NCBI RefSeq assembly: GCF_051124815.1
Contig: NZ_CP118491.1
Location: 248,001 to 312,000, forward strand
Source of the DNA: Azospirillum sp051124815
Lineage (GTDB): Bacteria > Pseudomonadota > Alphaproteobacteria > Azospirillales > Azospirillaceae
Reading direction: 5' to 3'
DNA length: 64,000 nt
In this document: piece by piece, positions 8,033 to 16,041 of the stretch
Layout of the letters: the number at the start of each line of letters is the position of its first letter
Position numbering within the stretch: position 1 is the first letter of the stretch
Position numbers and translations under genes: made by a program
The notes under the pieces: model-generated
What the model saw: only the letters and a program-made list of their open reading frames with translations
Databases searched by the model: none
Told to the model about the DNA's origin: nothing

Positions 8033-9934
8033 TCAGCCGAAGAGGTGCCGTTCTCCCAGTTCCTCGGCGCGCTTGCGTTCCAGTTCCTGGTTGTAGCGGC
8101 GCAGCGCGTAGGCTTCCGTCAGATAGCCGACCAGCCGCTTCGTCGTCGCGCTCTCCACGACCGGAAGGCTTTCCTCCTCCGTGTCGGTGAAGAGCTTGAG
8201 GGCGCTGCGCACATTCTGTCCCGGCAGCAGGACGGCATCCGCCGACCGGGCGAGATCGCCGGCGGTGCGCTGCTCCATGTCCTCCTGCAGGGTCGGGTCA
8301 TGCACGGTGGAAAGCGTGACGATGCCGGCATAGGCTCCGCGCTCGTCGAACACGAAGACCTGCTTGGCGCTGCCGAGCGGGAAGCTGCGGCGCAGCTCGG
8401 CCAGCTTCATGGAGGCGGGGACGCTCTTGGCGTCGCGGCGCATCATCCGTCCTACCGTCAGGGTCTCGATCCAGCCGATGTCGTGGGCGCCGTGGATGGG
8501 CAGGCCGCGCAGGTGGAAGCGCCAGGTGGCGAAGGAGTGGCCGAACATCCGGCGCACGATCATCGTCGCGACCGCCACGCTGGTGAGCACGCCGAGGGTG
8601 ACGGGAAAGTCGGCGGTGGCTTCCTGGACCAGCATGACCATGGTGAGCGGGGCGCCGACGATGGCGGCGGCGACCGACCCCATCCCGACCAGGATGAAGG
8701 CGGTATAGTGGATGCCGACGTCGGGCAGCAGCCAGCCGGCGATCTTCACGAAGAGGCTGCCGTACAGGCTGCCCAGGAACAGCGAGGAGCTGAACAGCCC
8801 GCCGCGGAAGCCCGCGCCGAGGGAGATGGACGAGGCGACGACCTTGGCGGCCAGCAGGCCCGCCAGGACGATCCCGTCATAGCCGAGGATGATGTTGTGC
8901 TGGATCGCGCCGTGGCCGCTGCCCAGCACCTGCGGGTAGAGCATGGCGATCGCCCCGACCAGCAGGCCCCCGACGGCCGGTCTGAGCCAGCCGGGGACAT
9001 GCGCCGCCCGGAACAGCCGCTCCGCCAGCGTCACCGCCTTCATCGTGGCGATGCCGAGGATGGCGGCCCCGACGCCGACCAGGACGAAGAAGGGATAGTC
9101 GCTCGGCCCCACGCTGACGGCGTCGTAGACGGCGAAGATGGTGTCGTGGCCGGTGGTCCAGCGGGTGATGATGCCGGCGGTGATGGCGGACAGGCTGACC
9201 GGCGCCAGGGCGGCGAGCGTATAGCTGCCGATCACCAGTTCGAAGGCATAGAAGGCCCCGGCGAGCGGGGCGTTGAACGCGGCGGCGATGGCGGCGGCGG
9301 CACCGCAGCCGACCAGGATCCGCAGGTCGGCGCGGCGAAGCTTGAAGGCCTGCCCGGCCGTGGAGGTGACGCCCGCCCCCACCTGGGTGTATGCCGCCTC
9401 CATGCCGACCGAGGCGCCGAAGGCGTTGGACATCAGGGTGGAGGCGGCGAGGCGGAGGCTGTCGAGCAGGGACATCGTGCCGCCGTAGAGCGCGTTCGCC
9501 TCGATGGGGTCGACGATGTCCTTCGCCCGCAGGCGCCGGGCGAAGCTGCCGAAAATGCCGAGCGCCAGCCCGCCGACCATCGGGATGACCAGCGGCTGCC
9601 AGGGGCCGATGGCCACGCCTGCGCTGAGATGGGCGCCGCGCGGCAGATCGAAGAGCACCGAATGCAGCAGCCCGACGGCTTTCTGGAGCAGGGCGACCCC
9701 GCCGGCGATCAGCGCCGCGGCAAGCACCCCGAGGGCGACGATGGCGAAATCATTGTCGCGGACATTCCGGCTGGCCAGGGCGCGGAGCAGGAACAGGCGG
9801 CTGCGGAACCAGCCGCCGTGACGGCCCTCCGGAGCTGGGTGCGGGGACCCGGGATGCGCGGAGCCGGGATGTTCGGACTGCCGGTCGTCCGTGTCCTTCC
9901 GTTTGGGAAGGAGGGGAATGGGGGGCAGGGACAT
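8033..9934 (-). CDS. ClC-family chloride channel/antiporter with C-terminal CBS pair
   Basis: Polytopic protein of about 633 residues. The membrane domain carries GASVGMEAAYTQVGAG, which aligns with the GREGP motif of ClC proteins and keeps the gating Glu while the flanking residues differ; also GSGHGAIQH and GAGFRGGLFSSSLFLGSLYG. The last 130 residues contain two CBS-like segments (VFVFDERGAYAGIVTLSTVHD and SLPVVESATTKRLVGYLTEAY), a possible nucleotide sensor. ATG 9934 (MSLPPIPLLPKRK) is favoured; ATG 9985 is possible and neither has a clear ribosome site. Whether it is a channel or a proton-coupled antiporter cannot be decided. Confidence 0.88.
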   Translation of the reverse strand: MSLPPIPLLPKRKDTDDRQSEHPGSAHPGSPHPAPEGRHGGWFRSRLFLLRALASRNVRDNDFAIVALGVLAAALIAGGVALLQKAVGLLHSVLFDLPRGAHLSAGVAIGPWQPLVIPMVGGLALGIFGSFARRLRAKDIVDPIEANALYGGTMSLLDSLRLAASTLMSNAFGASVGMEAAYTQVGAGVTSTAGQAFKLRRADLRILVGCGAAAAIAAAFNAPLAGAFYAFELVIGSYTLAALAPVSLSAITAGIITRWTTGHDTIFAVYDAVSVGPSDYPFFVLVGVGAAILGIATMKAVTLAERLFRAAHVPGWLRPAVGGLLVGAIAMLYPQVLGSGHGAIQHNIILGYDGIVLAGLLAAKVVASSISLGAGFRGGLFSSSLFLGSLYGSLFVKIAGWLLPDVGIHYTAFILVGMGSVAAAIVGAPLTMVMLVQEATADFPVTLGVLTSVAVATMIVRRMFGHSFATWRFHLRGLPIHGAHDIGWIETLTVGRMMRRDAKSVPASMKLAELRRSFPLGSAKQVFVFDERGAYAGIVTLSTVHDPTLQEDMEQRTAGDLARSADAVLLPGQNVRSALKLFTDTEEESLPVVESATTKRLVGYLTEAYALRRYNQELERKRAEELGERHLFG

Positions 9935-10262
9935 GGCGGAACGCGGCTGTTGGGGCCTCCCGGGACGGGCGGACGTTCCCGGCATCTAAGCGGCGCCGGT
10001 GCCGGACGCAACGACAAACTCCCGGTCTCCGCCGCTGTCCGCGGTTTATTCCCTGTGTCGCTTTCTTTTGAAAATTTTCTTTGAAAGATTTGGGCGTCGA
10101 AATAACTGCCCCGGTCAGGCTGAGTCGATCGGATTTCAGTCGTAGATCACTGTAATAAAAAGGATTTTTCTTGGGGGAACTTTTCAATTGCAGACCGACG
10201 ACCCACGAGCTTATGAGCCTGATGCTCGGGGTGCGCAGTCCTGGCATCGCCACCGGCGCCCG
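9935..10262. other. non-coding gap, AT-richer than surroundings
   Basis: About 330 bp without a convincing gene. It holds A/T runs (TTCTTTTGAAAATTTTC and AATAAAAAGGATTTTTC). Promoters for the ClC gene probably lie here, but no clear -35/-10 pair was assigned. Confidence 0.5.
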
Positions 10263-10592
10263 TCAGCGGTAATGAACCACAGCCGACTGGGTGAGGTTGA
10301 TCAGGAGATCCCGAACAAGCAGCCAATCACTGCCAGGAGGACCAAAGGTCATTGTGCCGAAGGCCAGGGTGATGGCCAGCAGGTGCCGTGGGTCGGCACT
10401 TCGATCACCCTCGAAGACATTCCATTGCCCGTCACTCCACATGGCCACAACCATGGATGGGGAATTGCCTGATGGAGCATTCATCTCAAATCTCACGAAT
10501 GTAGGGACGTCGAGATGAATAGAGGCCGTGACCGTATGGAACTCTCCGCCGAGTTTCACCGAAAATCGGCAGATGAGTGGCTTCTCCGGCAT
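10263..10592 (-). CDS. hypothetical protein
   Basis: Unrecognised protein of 109 residues. Composition looks natural (mixed hydrophobic strands such as FHTVTASIHLDVPTFVRFEM and MVVAMWSDGQWNVFEGDR, then a Leu-rich helix WLLVRDLLINL), suggesting a small beta-rich cytosolic fold. ATG 10592 is used; GTG 10601 is possible. There is no good ribosome site and no family recognised. An overlapping frame on the other strand looks less protein-like. Confidence 0.45.
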   Translation of the reverse strand: MPEKPLICRFSVKLGGEFHTVTASIHLDVPTFVRFEMNAPSGNSPSMVVAMWSDGQWNVFEGDRSADPRHLLAITLAFGTMTFGPPGSDWLLVRDLLINLTQSAVVHYR

Positions 10593-11032
10593 TGTGTTCA
10601 CGCCGATCTGGAACGGTCAATATTTCAGGCGTTCCGAAGTGATGATGGAATGATTTCCGTCCTGGTGATGGAAATCATGTGCGATACGTCTTTCGAAGCG
10701 TATGGAAGTGCCGCTGCATGGAGGGAACCTGCCCTGCGGTGCATCGCCATTTCCTGGATTGGGAACGGCGCACTCCTCGGTCTTCGTGGCGGTGGTCAGT
10801 CCAGCGGCCAGGGAGTGTCTTGCAACGCGGTGACGGCCTGCCGTTGGATGATATTACAGCAGGTCGTTTGAAACAATCGCTTCACGCCGGTCGCGTTAAG
10901 ACAACGCCGTCGTCATTGCCGCTGCAATAAAGCGCCCCTGGAGCAAAAGAACCATGCAGAGATTCCTCTCTGAGAGCGGCACATGAGCATTGATGGCTGT
11001 CCAAATCACTCCGGGTGTGTTGGTATCGAAGC
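10593..11032. other. gap with no supported gene
   Basis: About 440 bp of lower-GC sequence before the receiver gene. Open frames here have unnatural composition and no ribosome sites. Nothing else was recognised. Confidence 0.4.
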
Positions 11033-11413
11033 ATGCTCAATCATCCTCACCTTCTCATCGCCGAGGATAAAAATCTTACGGCGACAGCGTTGGCAGAATT
11101 CCTCGAGGCTGAAGGCTACCGGGTCACCCTCACTCAAAATGGGGTGCAGGCGCTGGAGGTTGACGAAAAGGATCCTGCTGCCATTTTGTTGACCGACATG
11201 CGGATGCCTGTCATGGGCGGCGAGGCTCTGATCCGAATGATCCGGCGTCGGAATGCCGAGTTGCCGGTCATCATCATGACCGGCTACAGCGAATATATTC
11301 CGCAGGAGGTGCCGGGACGGTTGATCGTCCTGCGCAAACCCTACAGTCTTTCCACATTGGTTCATCACGTCAGATCTCTCCTGCCCCGCCGGGAGACGAC
11401 AACTGATCGATGA
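11033..11413 (+). CDS. single-domain CheY-like response regulator
   Basis: Stand-alone receiver domain of 126 residues. The acidic pair is AED (HLLIAEDKNL), the phospho-acceptor Asp lies in ILLTDMRMPVMGGEAL, the Thr/Ser position is IIMTGYSE and the conserved Lys is LRKPYSLSTL. No output domain follows, so it probably works by protein contact in a phosphorelay. ATG 11033 starts five residues before the first strand; upstream in-frame codons are less likely. No kinase is adjacent; the nearest is the PAS-HisKA_2 kinase 5 kb to the right. Confidence 0.88.
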   Translation: MLNHPHLLIAEDKNLTATALAEFLEAEGYRVTLTQNGVQALEVDEKDPAAILLTDMRMPVMGGEALIRMIRRRNAELPVIIMTGYSEYIPQEVPGRLIVLRKPYSLSTLVHHVRSLLPRRETTTDR

Positions 11414-11753
11414 AAAATCAGGAACCGTGCGATGACCCAGGCGTACCTTTCGGAAGCCATCACCAAGCGCGGTCAAAGGACCTTGAATGTGGCGGGCGCG
11501 ACGATGCAGACCAGTTCTGTCTTGACAGCCGGAAGGCGAACAGCGGTTCAACGCGCTCTTGTACCCGATACCATGACTGTCGGTTGCTCAGGTTGCGGAA
11601 CCGTCACCTCCCAGCGTCAACCTTCGATCCCGGGACTGCGGCCGGACATCCGCCCTTATAAAGCTGGGTTTTTGCACCGGCGCCCTGCCGCCACCGGTTG
11701 GCGCCGACACGCACCGGTATGTCGCCGGCACGTCTTTTCATCGGAAGGCCATC
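11414..11753. other. gap upstream of transglutaminase-like gene
   Basis: 340 bp with open frames of improbable composition. No promoter was assigned with confidence, although an A/T patch (CTTATAAAGC near 11657) could be a -10 region. Confidence 0.35.
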
Positions 11754-12563
11754 ATGCGCATACGCTTGGGTTATCAGTTGAATTTCAGCTTTCCCGCCCC
11801 AACGCCGATGATCGTGATGCTGAACGTGCATTACACGCGCGTCGGCGACCTGGAGCGTCCCGACCATATCGTCACCAGCGTTCCGGTGCCGATCCAGGGC
11901 TACCGCGACAGTTTCGGCAACTGGTGCAGCCGGCTGGTGGCGCCCGCCGGCCCGGTCACCATCGGGGCCGACAGCATCATCCGCGACAGTGGAGTGCCGG
12001 ATCCGGCCGAGCCCGGCGCCGTCCAGCACCGTGTCGATGAATTGCCGGCCGACACCCTGCTGTTCCTGCTGGGCAGCCGCTATTGCGAGACCGATGTCCT
12101 GTCGGATGAGGCTTGGCGGCTGTTCTCGGGCACCGCGCCGGGCTGGGCACGGGTTCAGGCGATCTGCGACTTCGTCCACAGCCATGTGACCTTCGGCTAC
12201 GAGCATTCGCGTCCGACGCGGACTGCCGCCCAGACCTATGCAGAGAAGCGCGGGGTCTGCCGCGACTACGCCCATCTCGCCATCGCCTTCTGCCGCGCGA
12301 TGAACATTCCCGCGCGCTACTGCACCGGCTACATCAGCGATATCGGTCTGCCGCCGCCTTATGCGCCGATGGATTTCGCAGCCTGGATGGAGGTGTATCT
12401 GGGCGGCCGCTGGCATGTCTTCGACCCGCGGAACAATGCCCCCCGGATCGGGCGCATCCTGATCGCGCAGGGGCGCGACGCGGCCGACGTGCCGCTCACC
12501 CACACCTTCGGCCCCAACACGCTGACGGCGTTCCAGGTCTGGACGGATGAGGTGGCCACCTGA
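11754..12563 (+). CDS. transglutaminase-like family protein
   Basis: Protein of 269 residues with a transglutaminase-like (cysteine protease fold) core. The Cys segment is AEKRGVCRDYAHLAIAFCRAM; the next conserved block is ARYCTGYISDIG, then MDFAAWMEVYLGGRWHVFDPRNN, which contains the Asp. In classical members the second block reads HAW with a catalytic His; here the position is Ala. The N-terminal 100 residues form the beta-rich domain usual for this bacterial subfamily. Function is unknown; peptide hydrolysis or a binding role are possible. There is no signal peptide. The convergent small gene begins 33 bp later. Confidence 0.83.
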   Translation: MRIRLGYQLNFSFPAPTPMIVMLNVHYTRVGDLERPDHIVTSVPVPIQGYRDSFGNWCSRLVAPAGPVTIGADSIIRDSGVPDPAEPGAVQHRVDELPADTLLFLLGSRYCETDVLSDEAWRLFSGTAPGWARVQAICDFVHSHVTFGYEHSRPTRTAAQTYAEKRGVCRDYAHLAIAFCRAMNIPARYCTGYISDIGLPPPYAPMDFAAWMEVYLGGRWHVFDPRNNAPRIGRILIAQGRDAADVPLTHTFGPNTLTAFQVWTDEVAT

Positions 12564-12595
12564 TTCCCCCCCCGCCCGTGGGCATCGCCGTCCGG

Positions 12596-12943
12596 TCACG
12601 CCTGACCGGCGACCGCAACATCCAGCGTCATCGAGGGACCCGGAGGGACAGACGCGCGGACACGCTCCCGGCGCGGCAGCAAGGCGATCCGATGCAGTTC
12701 CTCCACCCAGGGTGACGGGTAGCTGTCGGTGCCGAAGATCCAGGCGGTGGAGACGCCTCCGTCCTTCGTGTGCAGCAGCACACGGGCGTCGTGCCCATCC
12801 TTTCCGGCATGGTTGGCGGCCTGCACCGCGGCGATGAGGGCGCCGACCTGACCGTCGAGAAAGGGGCCGTAGCGCTCCCCTTCAAGCATGATGAACCAGC
12901 CATCCGCTTGGCATGACACGATGTAATGGGCCGAAAGGCTCAT
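12596..12943 (-). CDS. DUF2188-like small protein
   Basis: Protein of 115 residues. The N-terminal half (AHYIVSCQADGWFIMLEGE...GALIAAVQAANHAGKDGHDARVLLHTKDG) has the pattern of DUF2188: a strand with DGW, an Ala-rich helix, then a strand ending in KDG. It is the last of three tightly packed genes, starting 4 bp after the stop of the 80-residue gene, so co-transcription is likely. Role unknown. It shares its pattern with the first gene of the trio, suggesting an old duplication. Confidence 0.65.
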   Translation of the reverse strand: MSLSAHYIVSCQADGWFIMLEGERYGPFLDGQVGALIAAVQAANHAGKDGHDARVLLHTKDGGVSTAWIFGTDSYPSPWVEELHRIALLPRRERVRASVPPGPSMTLDVAVAGQA

Positions 12944-12947
12944 GGGA

Positions 12948-13190
12948 TCACCCTTTCTTCATGGCGGTCGTGCCGACCGCGGCGCAAGCCGTGGTGAGAC
13001 GGGTCAGCAGGGCGCCCCGCAGCAGGCAGGCGTGGCCCGGCGGTGGGTAGCCAGGGGGGAGTTGGTCGGGCAGACTGTTGTGGGGAGCCGGATGCCAACG
13101 GCGTTCGGCATCCCCCCAGCGCAGCTGTTCACGCAGCACGTCGGCGCCTTGGGGGTATCGCCCGTCGATGGAGTGGAACAGGGTGGTCAT
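12948..13190 (-). CDS. 80-residue hypothetical protein, middle of a three-gene operon
   Basis: Unrecognised protein MTTLFHSIDGRYPQGADVLR... with Trp and Pro-rich middle (WHPAPHNSLPDQLPPGYPPPG) and a short hydrophobic C-terminal part. GGAGGA stands 8 nt before ATG 13190, and the ATG overlaps the stop of the upstream gene by 4 bp (ATGA), both of which support a real gene. No family known. Confidence 0.6.
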   Translation of the reverse strand: MTTLFHSIDGRYPQGADVLREQLRWGDAERRWHPAPHNSLPDQLPPGYPPPGHACLLRGALLTRLTTACAAVGTTAMKKG

Positions 13191-13510
13191 CGGCGTTCCT
13201 CCGGTCGGTGTGCGAACAGCGGGATGCCCGGCATGGGCGGAATTGCCGATTGCGGAGTTTCGGTGTCTGCCCTTGGAACTCCGGCGGCGCCGGCACAGGA
13301 CCAGCGGACAGAACAGGGTTCCCCCGCCGCCGATTGTGCCAGCACAAGGCTGGCGAAGCCGAGGCGTTCCGCTGCTCTGGCTTCGCGAATGGCTTTGGCG
13401 AACGCATCGGCTTGGGTTGTGCAGGGCGGATAGACGAAGCCGTCCACCCGGACGATCCAGCCGGAATGCGTTTTCAAGATGAAGAAGGCGAGCCTTGTCC
13501 TGGCATCCAT
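13187..13510 (-). CDS. DUF2188-like small protein, first gene of the trio
   Basis: Protein of 107 residues. FFILKTHSGWIVRVDGFVYPP...AFAKAIREARAAERLG...SLVLAQSAAG matches the DUF2188 pattern (strand with GW, long helix, strand) more loosely than the third gene. ATG 13510 has GGAGAG upstream, and the in-frame extension to 13561 was rejected for lack of one. It is translationally coupled (ATGA) to the 80-residue gene. Function unknown; the neighbourhood of stress-type genes suggests a stress link, which is inference only. Confidence 0.62.
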   Translation of the reverse strand: MDARTRLAFFILKTHSGWIVRVDGFVYPPCTTQADAFAKAIREARAAERLGFASLVLAQSAAGEPCSVRWSCAGAAGVPRADTETPQSAIPPMPGIPLFAHRPEERR

Positions 13511-13803
13511 GGATGCTCTCCGATCTGGGCCGGTCTTGTCGGCAAAGACGGCGGCGATCATGCCGTCTGGATCGAGTCACGCCAGGAAGAGCTTCAGACC
13601 TGGAATCATCAGCATGAAGAAGAGAGCCTGGAGTGGCCTCAGAAGAATTTATCTGGTGATTGAACAAGGACTTTTCAATTAATATTAAAGATAGTTCTTG
13701 GAGGCCTGACAACCTGCAAGAGCGGACCGCGCTGTCCCCGTCGTCCAGCATCTTTCCAGAACTTGCAAGAGCCGGCGTTCTTCTGGAGGCATTCGGCAGA
13801 TCG

Positions 13804-13850
13804 GCCTTCGCCTCGGTCACAACCGAGATGGTTGTGACCGAGGCGAAGGC
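13804..13850. terminator. perfect 21-bp inverted repeat with 5-nt loop
   Basis: Arms at 13804-13824 and 13830-13850 are exact complements (they begin GCCTTCGCCTCGG), with loop GAGAT. It lies in the 395-bp gap between the start of the small-gene trio and the end of the YsnF gene; nothing else was recognised in that gap. Position 56 bp past the YsnF stop suggests a transcription terminator for that gene, but no T-run follows on either strand, so a binding site or other RNA structure is possible. Confidence 0.55.
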
Positions 13851-13905
13851 TGTCTTGTCGTCCTCATGTGCGGTTCAGGTCCGCAGTTTTCATGCGCTTT
13901 TCAAA

Positions 13906-14634
13906 TCAGCGCTTGTTGCCCGCCTTGCCGCCGACCGGCTCCACCTTGACGTCGGTGCGGCGGGCGACGGCCTCCACGGTCTTTTCCTGTTCGGACGCCG
14001 TCTTGGACAGCACGACCTCTTCGACGACGCGGGCCTCCTTGGTGATCTCCGGCTTTTCGGAGGTCGCCGTCAGCTCGATGGTCTTCTCGCCGAAGGCGGC
14101 CTTCTCCTCACCGGCGCTCAGGGGCCGGTCGACCTTGCGGTGTTCCACGTCCACCGCCTCGTCGCGCAGCGTCACGGTTTCCCGGACCGGCGTCTCGGTG
14201 ACCTCCGACGTGGCCTTCACCCCGCCCTTGGCGACCCGGCGCTTGCCGATCTCGACCTCCTCCTTCACCGACTGGAGGGTCTCCTGCTCGACGCTGCCGC
14301 CGTTGGCCGCCTTCTGGGCCGGCTTACCCGCCGCCGAGGGGGTGGGCAGGTCGACGGACCCGTTTTCATCGAGGATGGCTTCCGCCGCGTCGGCGTCCTG
14401 GTCGGCGATGTCGGCCGCCACCAGGGTGTGGCCCTCCCGGATGGCTGCACCGTACTGCTCGGCCAGTTCCTTCTCGAAGCCGTGCCCCAGCAGGCCCTGG
14501 GCGGCCTTGTCGGCGCTGTCGGCGCCGCCGAAGGTCTCGATGTCCGCTTCCTGGCAGCCCGCCGCGATCAGGGCCTGGAAGGCCTTCTGGGCGGAACCGC
14601 TTTCCTTGTAAAGTCCAACGATGATCGTGCTCAT
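13906..14634 (-). CDS. YsnF/AvaK (DUF2382) domain protein
   Basis: Protein of 242 residues. The N-terminal 75 residues (STIIVGLYKESGSAQKAFQALIAAGCQEADIETFGG) resemble the general-stress-type domain found before DUF2382. The C-terminal 120 residues are the charged YsnF/AvaK repeat: EEVEIGKRRVAKGGVKATSEV, ETVTLRDEAVDVEHRKVDR, EKTIELTATSEKPEITKEARVVEEVVL. The family is associated with stress and desiccation conditions, with unknown biochemistry. It lies downstream of the second DUF2382 gene and phasin-like gene on the same strand, so all three could be one unit. Confidence 0.85.
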   Translation of the reverse strand: MSTIIVGLYKESGSAQKAFQALIAAGCQEADIETFGGADSADKAAQGLLGHGFEKELAEQYGAAIREGHTLVAADIADQDADAAEAILDENGSVDLPTPSAAGKPAQKAANGGSVEQETLQSVKEEVEIGKRRVAKGGVKATSEVTETPVRETVTLRDEAVDVEHRKVDRPLSAGEEKAAFGEKTIELTATSEKPEITKEARVVEEVVLSKTASEQEKTVEAVARRTDVKVEPVGGKAGNKR

Positions 14635-14689
14635 GATAGTCTCCAGTAGGATTTAAAATATTTCAGTTTCTTGAGGTAAGTCGGGCCGC

Positions 14690-15088
14690 TCAGGTCACGG
14701 GGGCGTCCAAAGACGGGTCCTGGTCGATGATCACCTCCTGACGGCGCACCGTGACGTGGTCGGTCATCTTGCGGCTCGTGGTGCGGCGGGTGATCCGGAC
14801 CTCTTCCACCAGCTTCAGGCGGACCTCCACGACCGCCACCTCCTCGATCACCGAGATGACGGTGGTATCGCCGTCCTGGCGGTCGGCGATCGGGCCGTCG
14901 ACGAAGCGACCGATGGGGACCCGCTCGACCTCCAGCGTCTCCACCGACAGGTCGGTTTCGACAGGCAGCTCGTGTTCGTGGCTGAGGGTGTGGGCGCGGA
15001 CGGTCCCGGTCACCTCGGTATGTTTGCGCACGCTCACCCGCTCTTCGACGGCGAGAAGCGTCTGCGGCCCGTTTTCCGAACTGGTCAA
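14690..15088 (-). CDS. second YsnF/AvaK (DUF2382) domain protein, TTG start
   Basis: Protein of 132 residues made up almost wholly of one DUF2382 domain: LAVEERVSVRKHTEVTGTV, VETLEVERVPIGRFVDG, DTTVISVIEEVAVVEVRLKLVEEVRITRR. The chosen start is TTG 15088 because a perfect AGGAGG lies 7 nt upstream; the longer frame to 15241 would overlap the phasin-like gene and reads as low-complexity shadow. The last segment (TTSRKMTDHVTVRRQEVIID) is the usual family end. It probably acts with the neighbouring DUF2382 protein in stress adaptation, which is inferred from family and context. Confidence 0.78.
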   Translation of the reverse strand: MTSSENGPQTLLAVEERVSVRKHTEVTGTVRAHTLSHEHELPVETDLSVETLEVERVPIGRFVDGPIADRQDGDTTVISVIEEVAVVEVRLKLVEEVRITRRTTSRKMTDHVTVRRQEVIIDQDPSLDAPVT

Positions 15089-15095
15089 CGGAGGT

Positions 15096-15101
15096 CCTCC
15101 T
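15096..15101 (-). promoter_or_regulatory. AGGAGG ribosome site that fixes a TTG start
   Basis: Minus-strand AGGAGG ending 7 nt before TTG 15088. It decides the start of the second YsnF/AvaK gene. Confidence 0.7.
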
Positions 15102-15167
15102 GCGGTTCTGGTGCCGCGGTTCCGCGGGACCAGGAAGCTGGAAAGAGGCGGTTGGATTCCAGCGGTG

Positions 15168-15689
15168 TCAGAGGCCGGGCCGTGTCGGGTTGTACTTGGC
15201 GTCTTCCGCAAAGCGGGATGCAGCCTGGGAGATGCGGGCATTGGCCTCGAAGAAGGCCAGCCAGCCGCCGAGCAGGTAGCGGCTGCCCGCCATCATGACG
15301 TCCTGCGGGCCACGGGCCCGGAGCATGCCGCTCATCATCTCGTTCTGGCGGTCGACCGCCTGGTTCATGAAGGTGACGGCCTCCGAGAAGACCATCCCAT
15401 ACCCCGCTGCCGGAGCATTGCCGGATTCCGTCGTCTGTCCGGCATCCGGAAGACCACCCATGCTGCCGCTGCCGGACAGCTTCGGCGGCCAGGGCCTCGG
15501 CTGCTGGCCCAGACCGCGGGAGGCCTGCGCTGCCGCTGCGCCGGCTTTCGGCGCCTGCTCTTCACTGGCGCTGCGGATGCTGGGGCGGATGTTGGGCCTC
15601 TTGGATGCCTCGGCACTTGCCGCGGCCTCGTCGCTGGCGCTGTGAATGGTGGGGCGGGTGGTGGGAGTCGGGTGCGTGCCGTCGTCCAT
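15168..15689 (-). CDS. phasin-like protein
   Basis: Protein of 173 residues. The first 90 residues are low-complexity and Ala/Pro/Ser-rich (with repeated RPTIHSAS and RPSIRSAS). The C-terminal 80 (FSEAVTFMNQAVDRQNEMMSGML...DVMMAGSRYLLGGWLAFFEANARISQAASRFAED) look like the amphipathic helices of phasins, which coat polyhydroxyalkanoate granules. The match is by pattern only. It lies upstream of two DUF2382 genes on the same strand, 79 bp apart from the nearer one. Confidence 0.5.
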   Translation of the reverse strand: MDDGTHPTPTTRPTIHSASDEAAASAEASKRPNIRPSIRSASEEQAPKAGAAAAQASRGLGQQPRPWPPKLSGSGSMGGLPDAGQTTESGNAPAAGYGMVFSEAVTFMNQAVDRQNEMMSGMLRARGPQDVMMAGSRYLLGGWLAFFEANARISQAASRFAEDAKYNPTRPGL

Positions 15690-16041
15690 GTCGTCTCCAT
15701 GACTGTTCGGGATGGTGGTCGGGTGTGTCAGGGAGCGCCGGGCTCGACCTGAATGACTTAGGCAAATATTATGCTGCGCTGCAAAAATTCAATCGGTGCA
15801 GAAATATAATTATGAGGAATCCACTATAAATCGTAAGATAAAAGGAGAAGGCATTTGAAGACATGTGGCCGGTGTTTTCAAATTCGTGATTTCGAGGAAG
15901 TTATCTTTTCTGGACAATTAATATGTTTGTCCTGTCCGATCGGGCGTCGGGCGATGTGACGGCGCCACTTTTGCGCATAATGAGCCTGTGATCCGCACCT
16001 GTATCTTTTTAAAAGAAATGACCAAACGCAGGGAGCGTTGC
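15690..16041. other. AT-rich divergent promoter region
   Basis: 350 bp between the phasin-like gene (leftward) and the histidine kinase (rightward). It is strikingly AT-rich from 15765 to 15930 and contains CATAATATTTG on the minus strand, a plausible -10 region. No gene is supported. Confidence 0.4.

Noticed and set aside
7025..10084. Very long plus-strand open frame of over 1000 codons
   Set aside because: It lies antisense to aqpZ and the ClC gene, and its composition (Gln, Asp, Gly, Arg runs) is that of a GC-rich shadow frame.
10515..10871. Plus-strand frame of 118 codons opposite the hypothetical gene at 10263-10592
   Set aside because: No ribosome site and less natural composition than the minus-strand frame; neither is certain.
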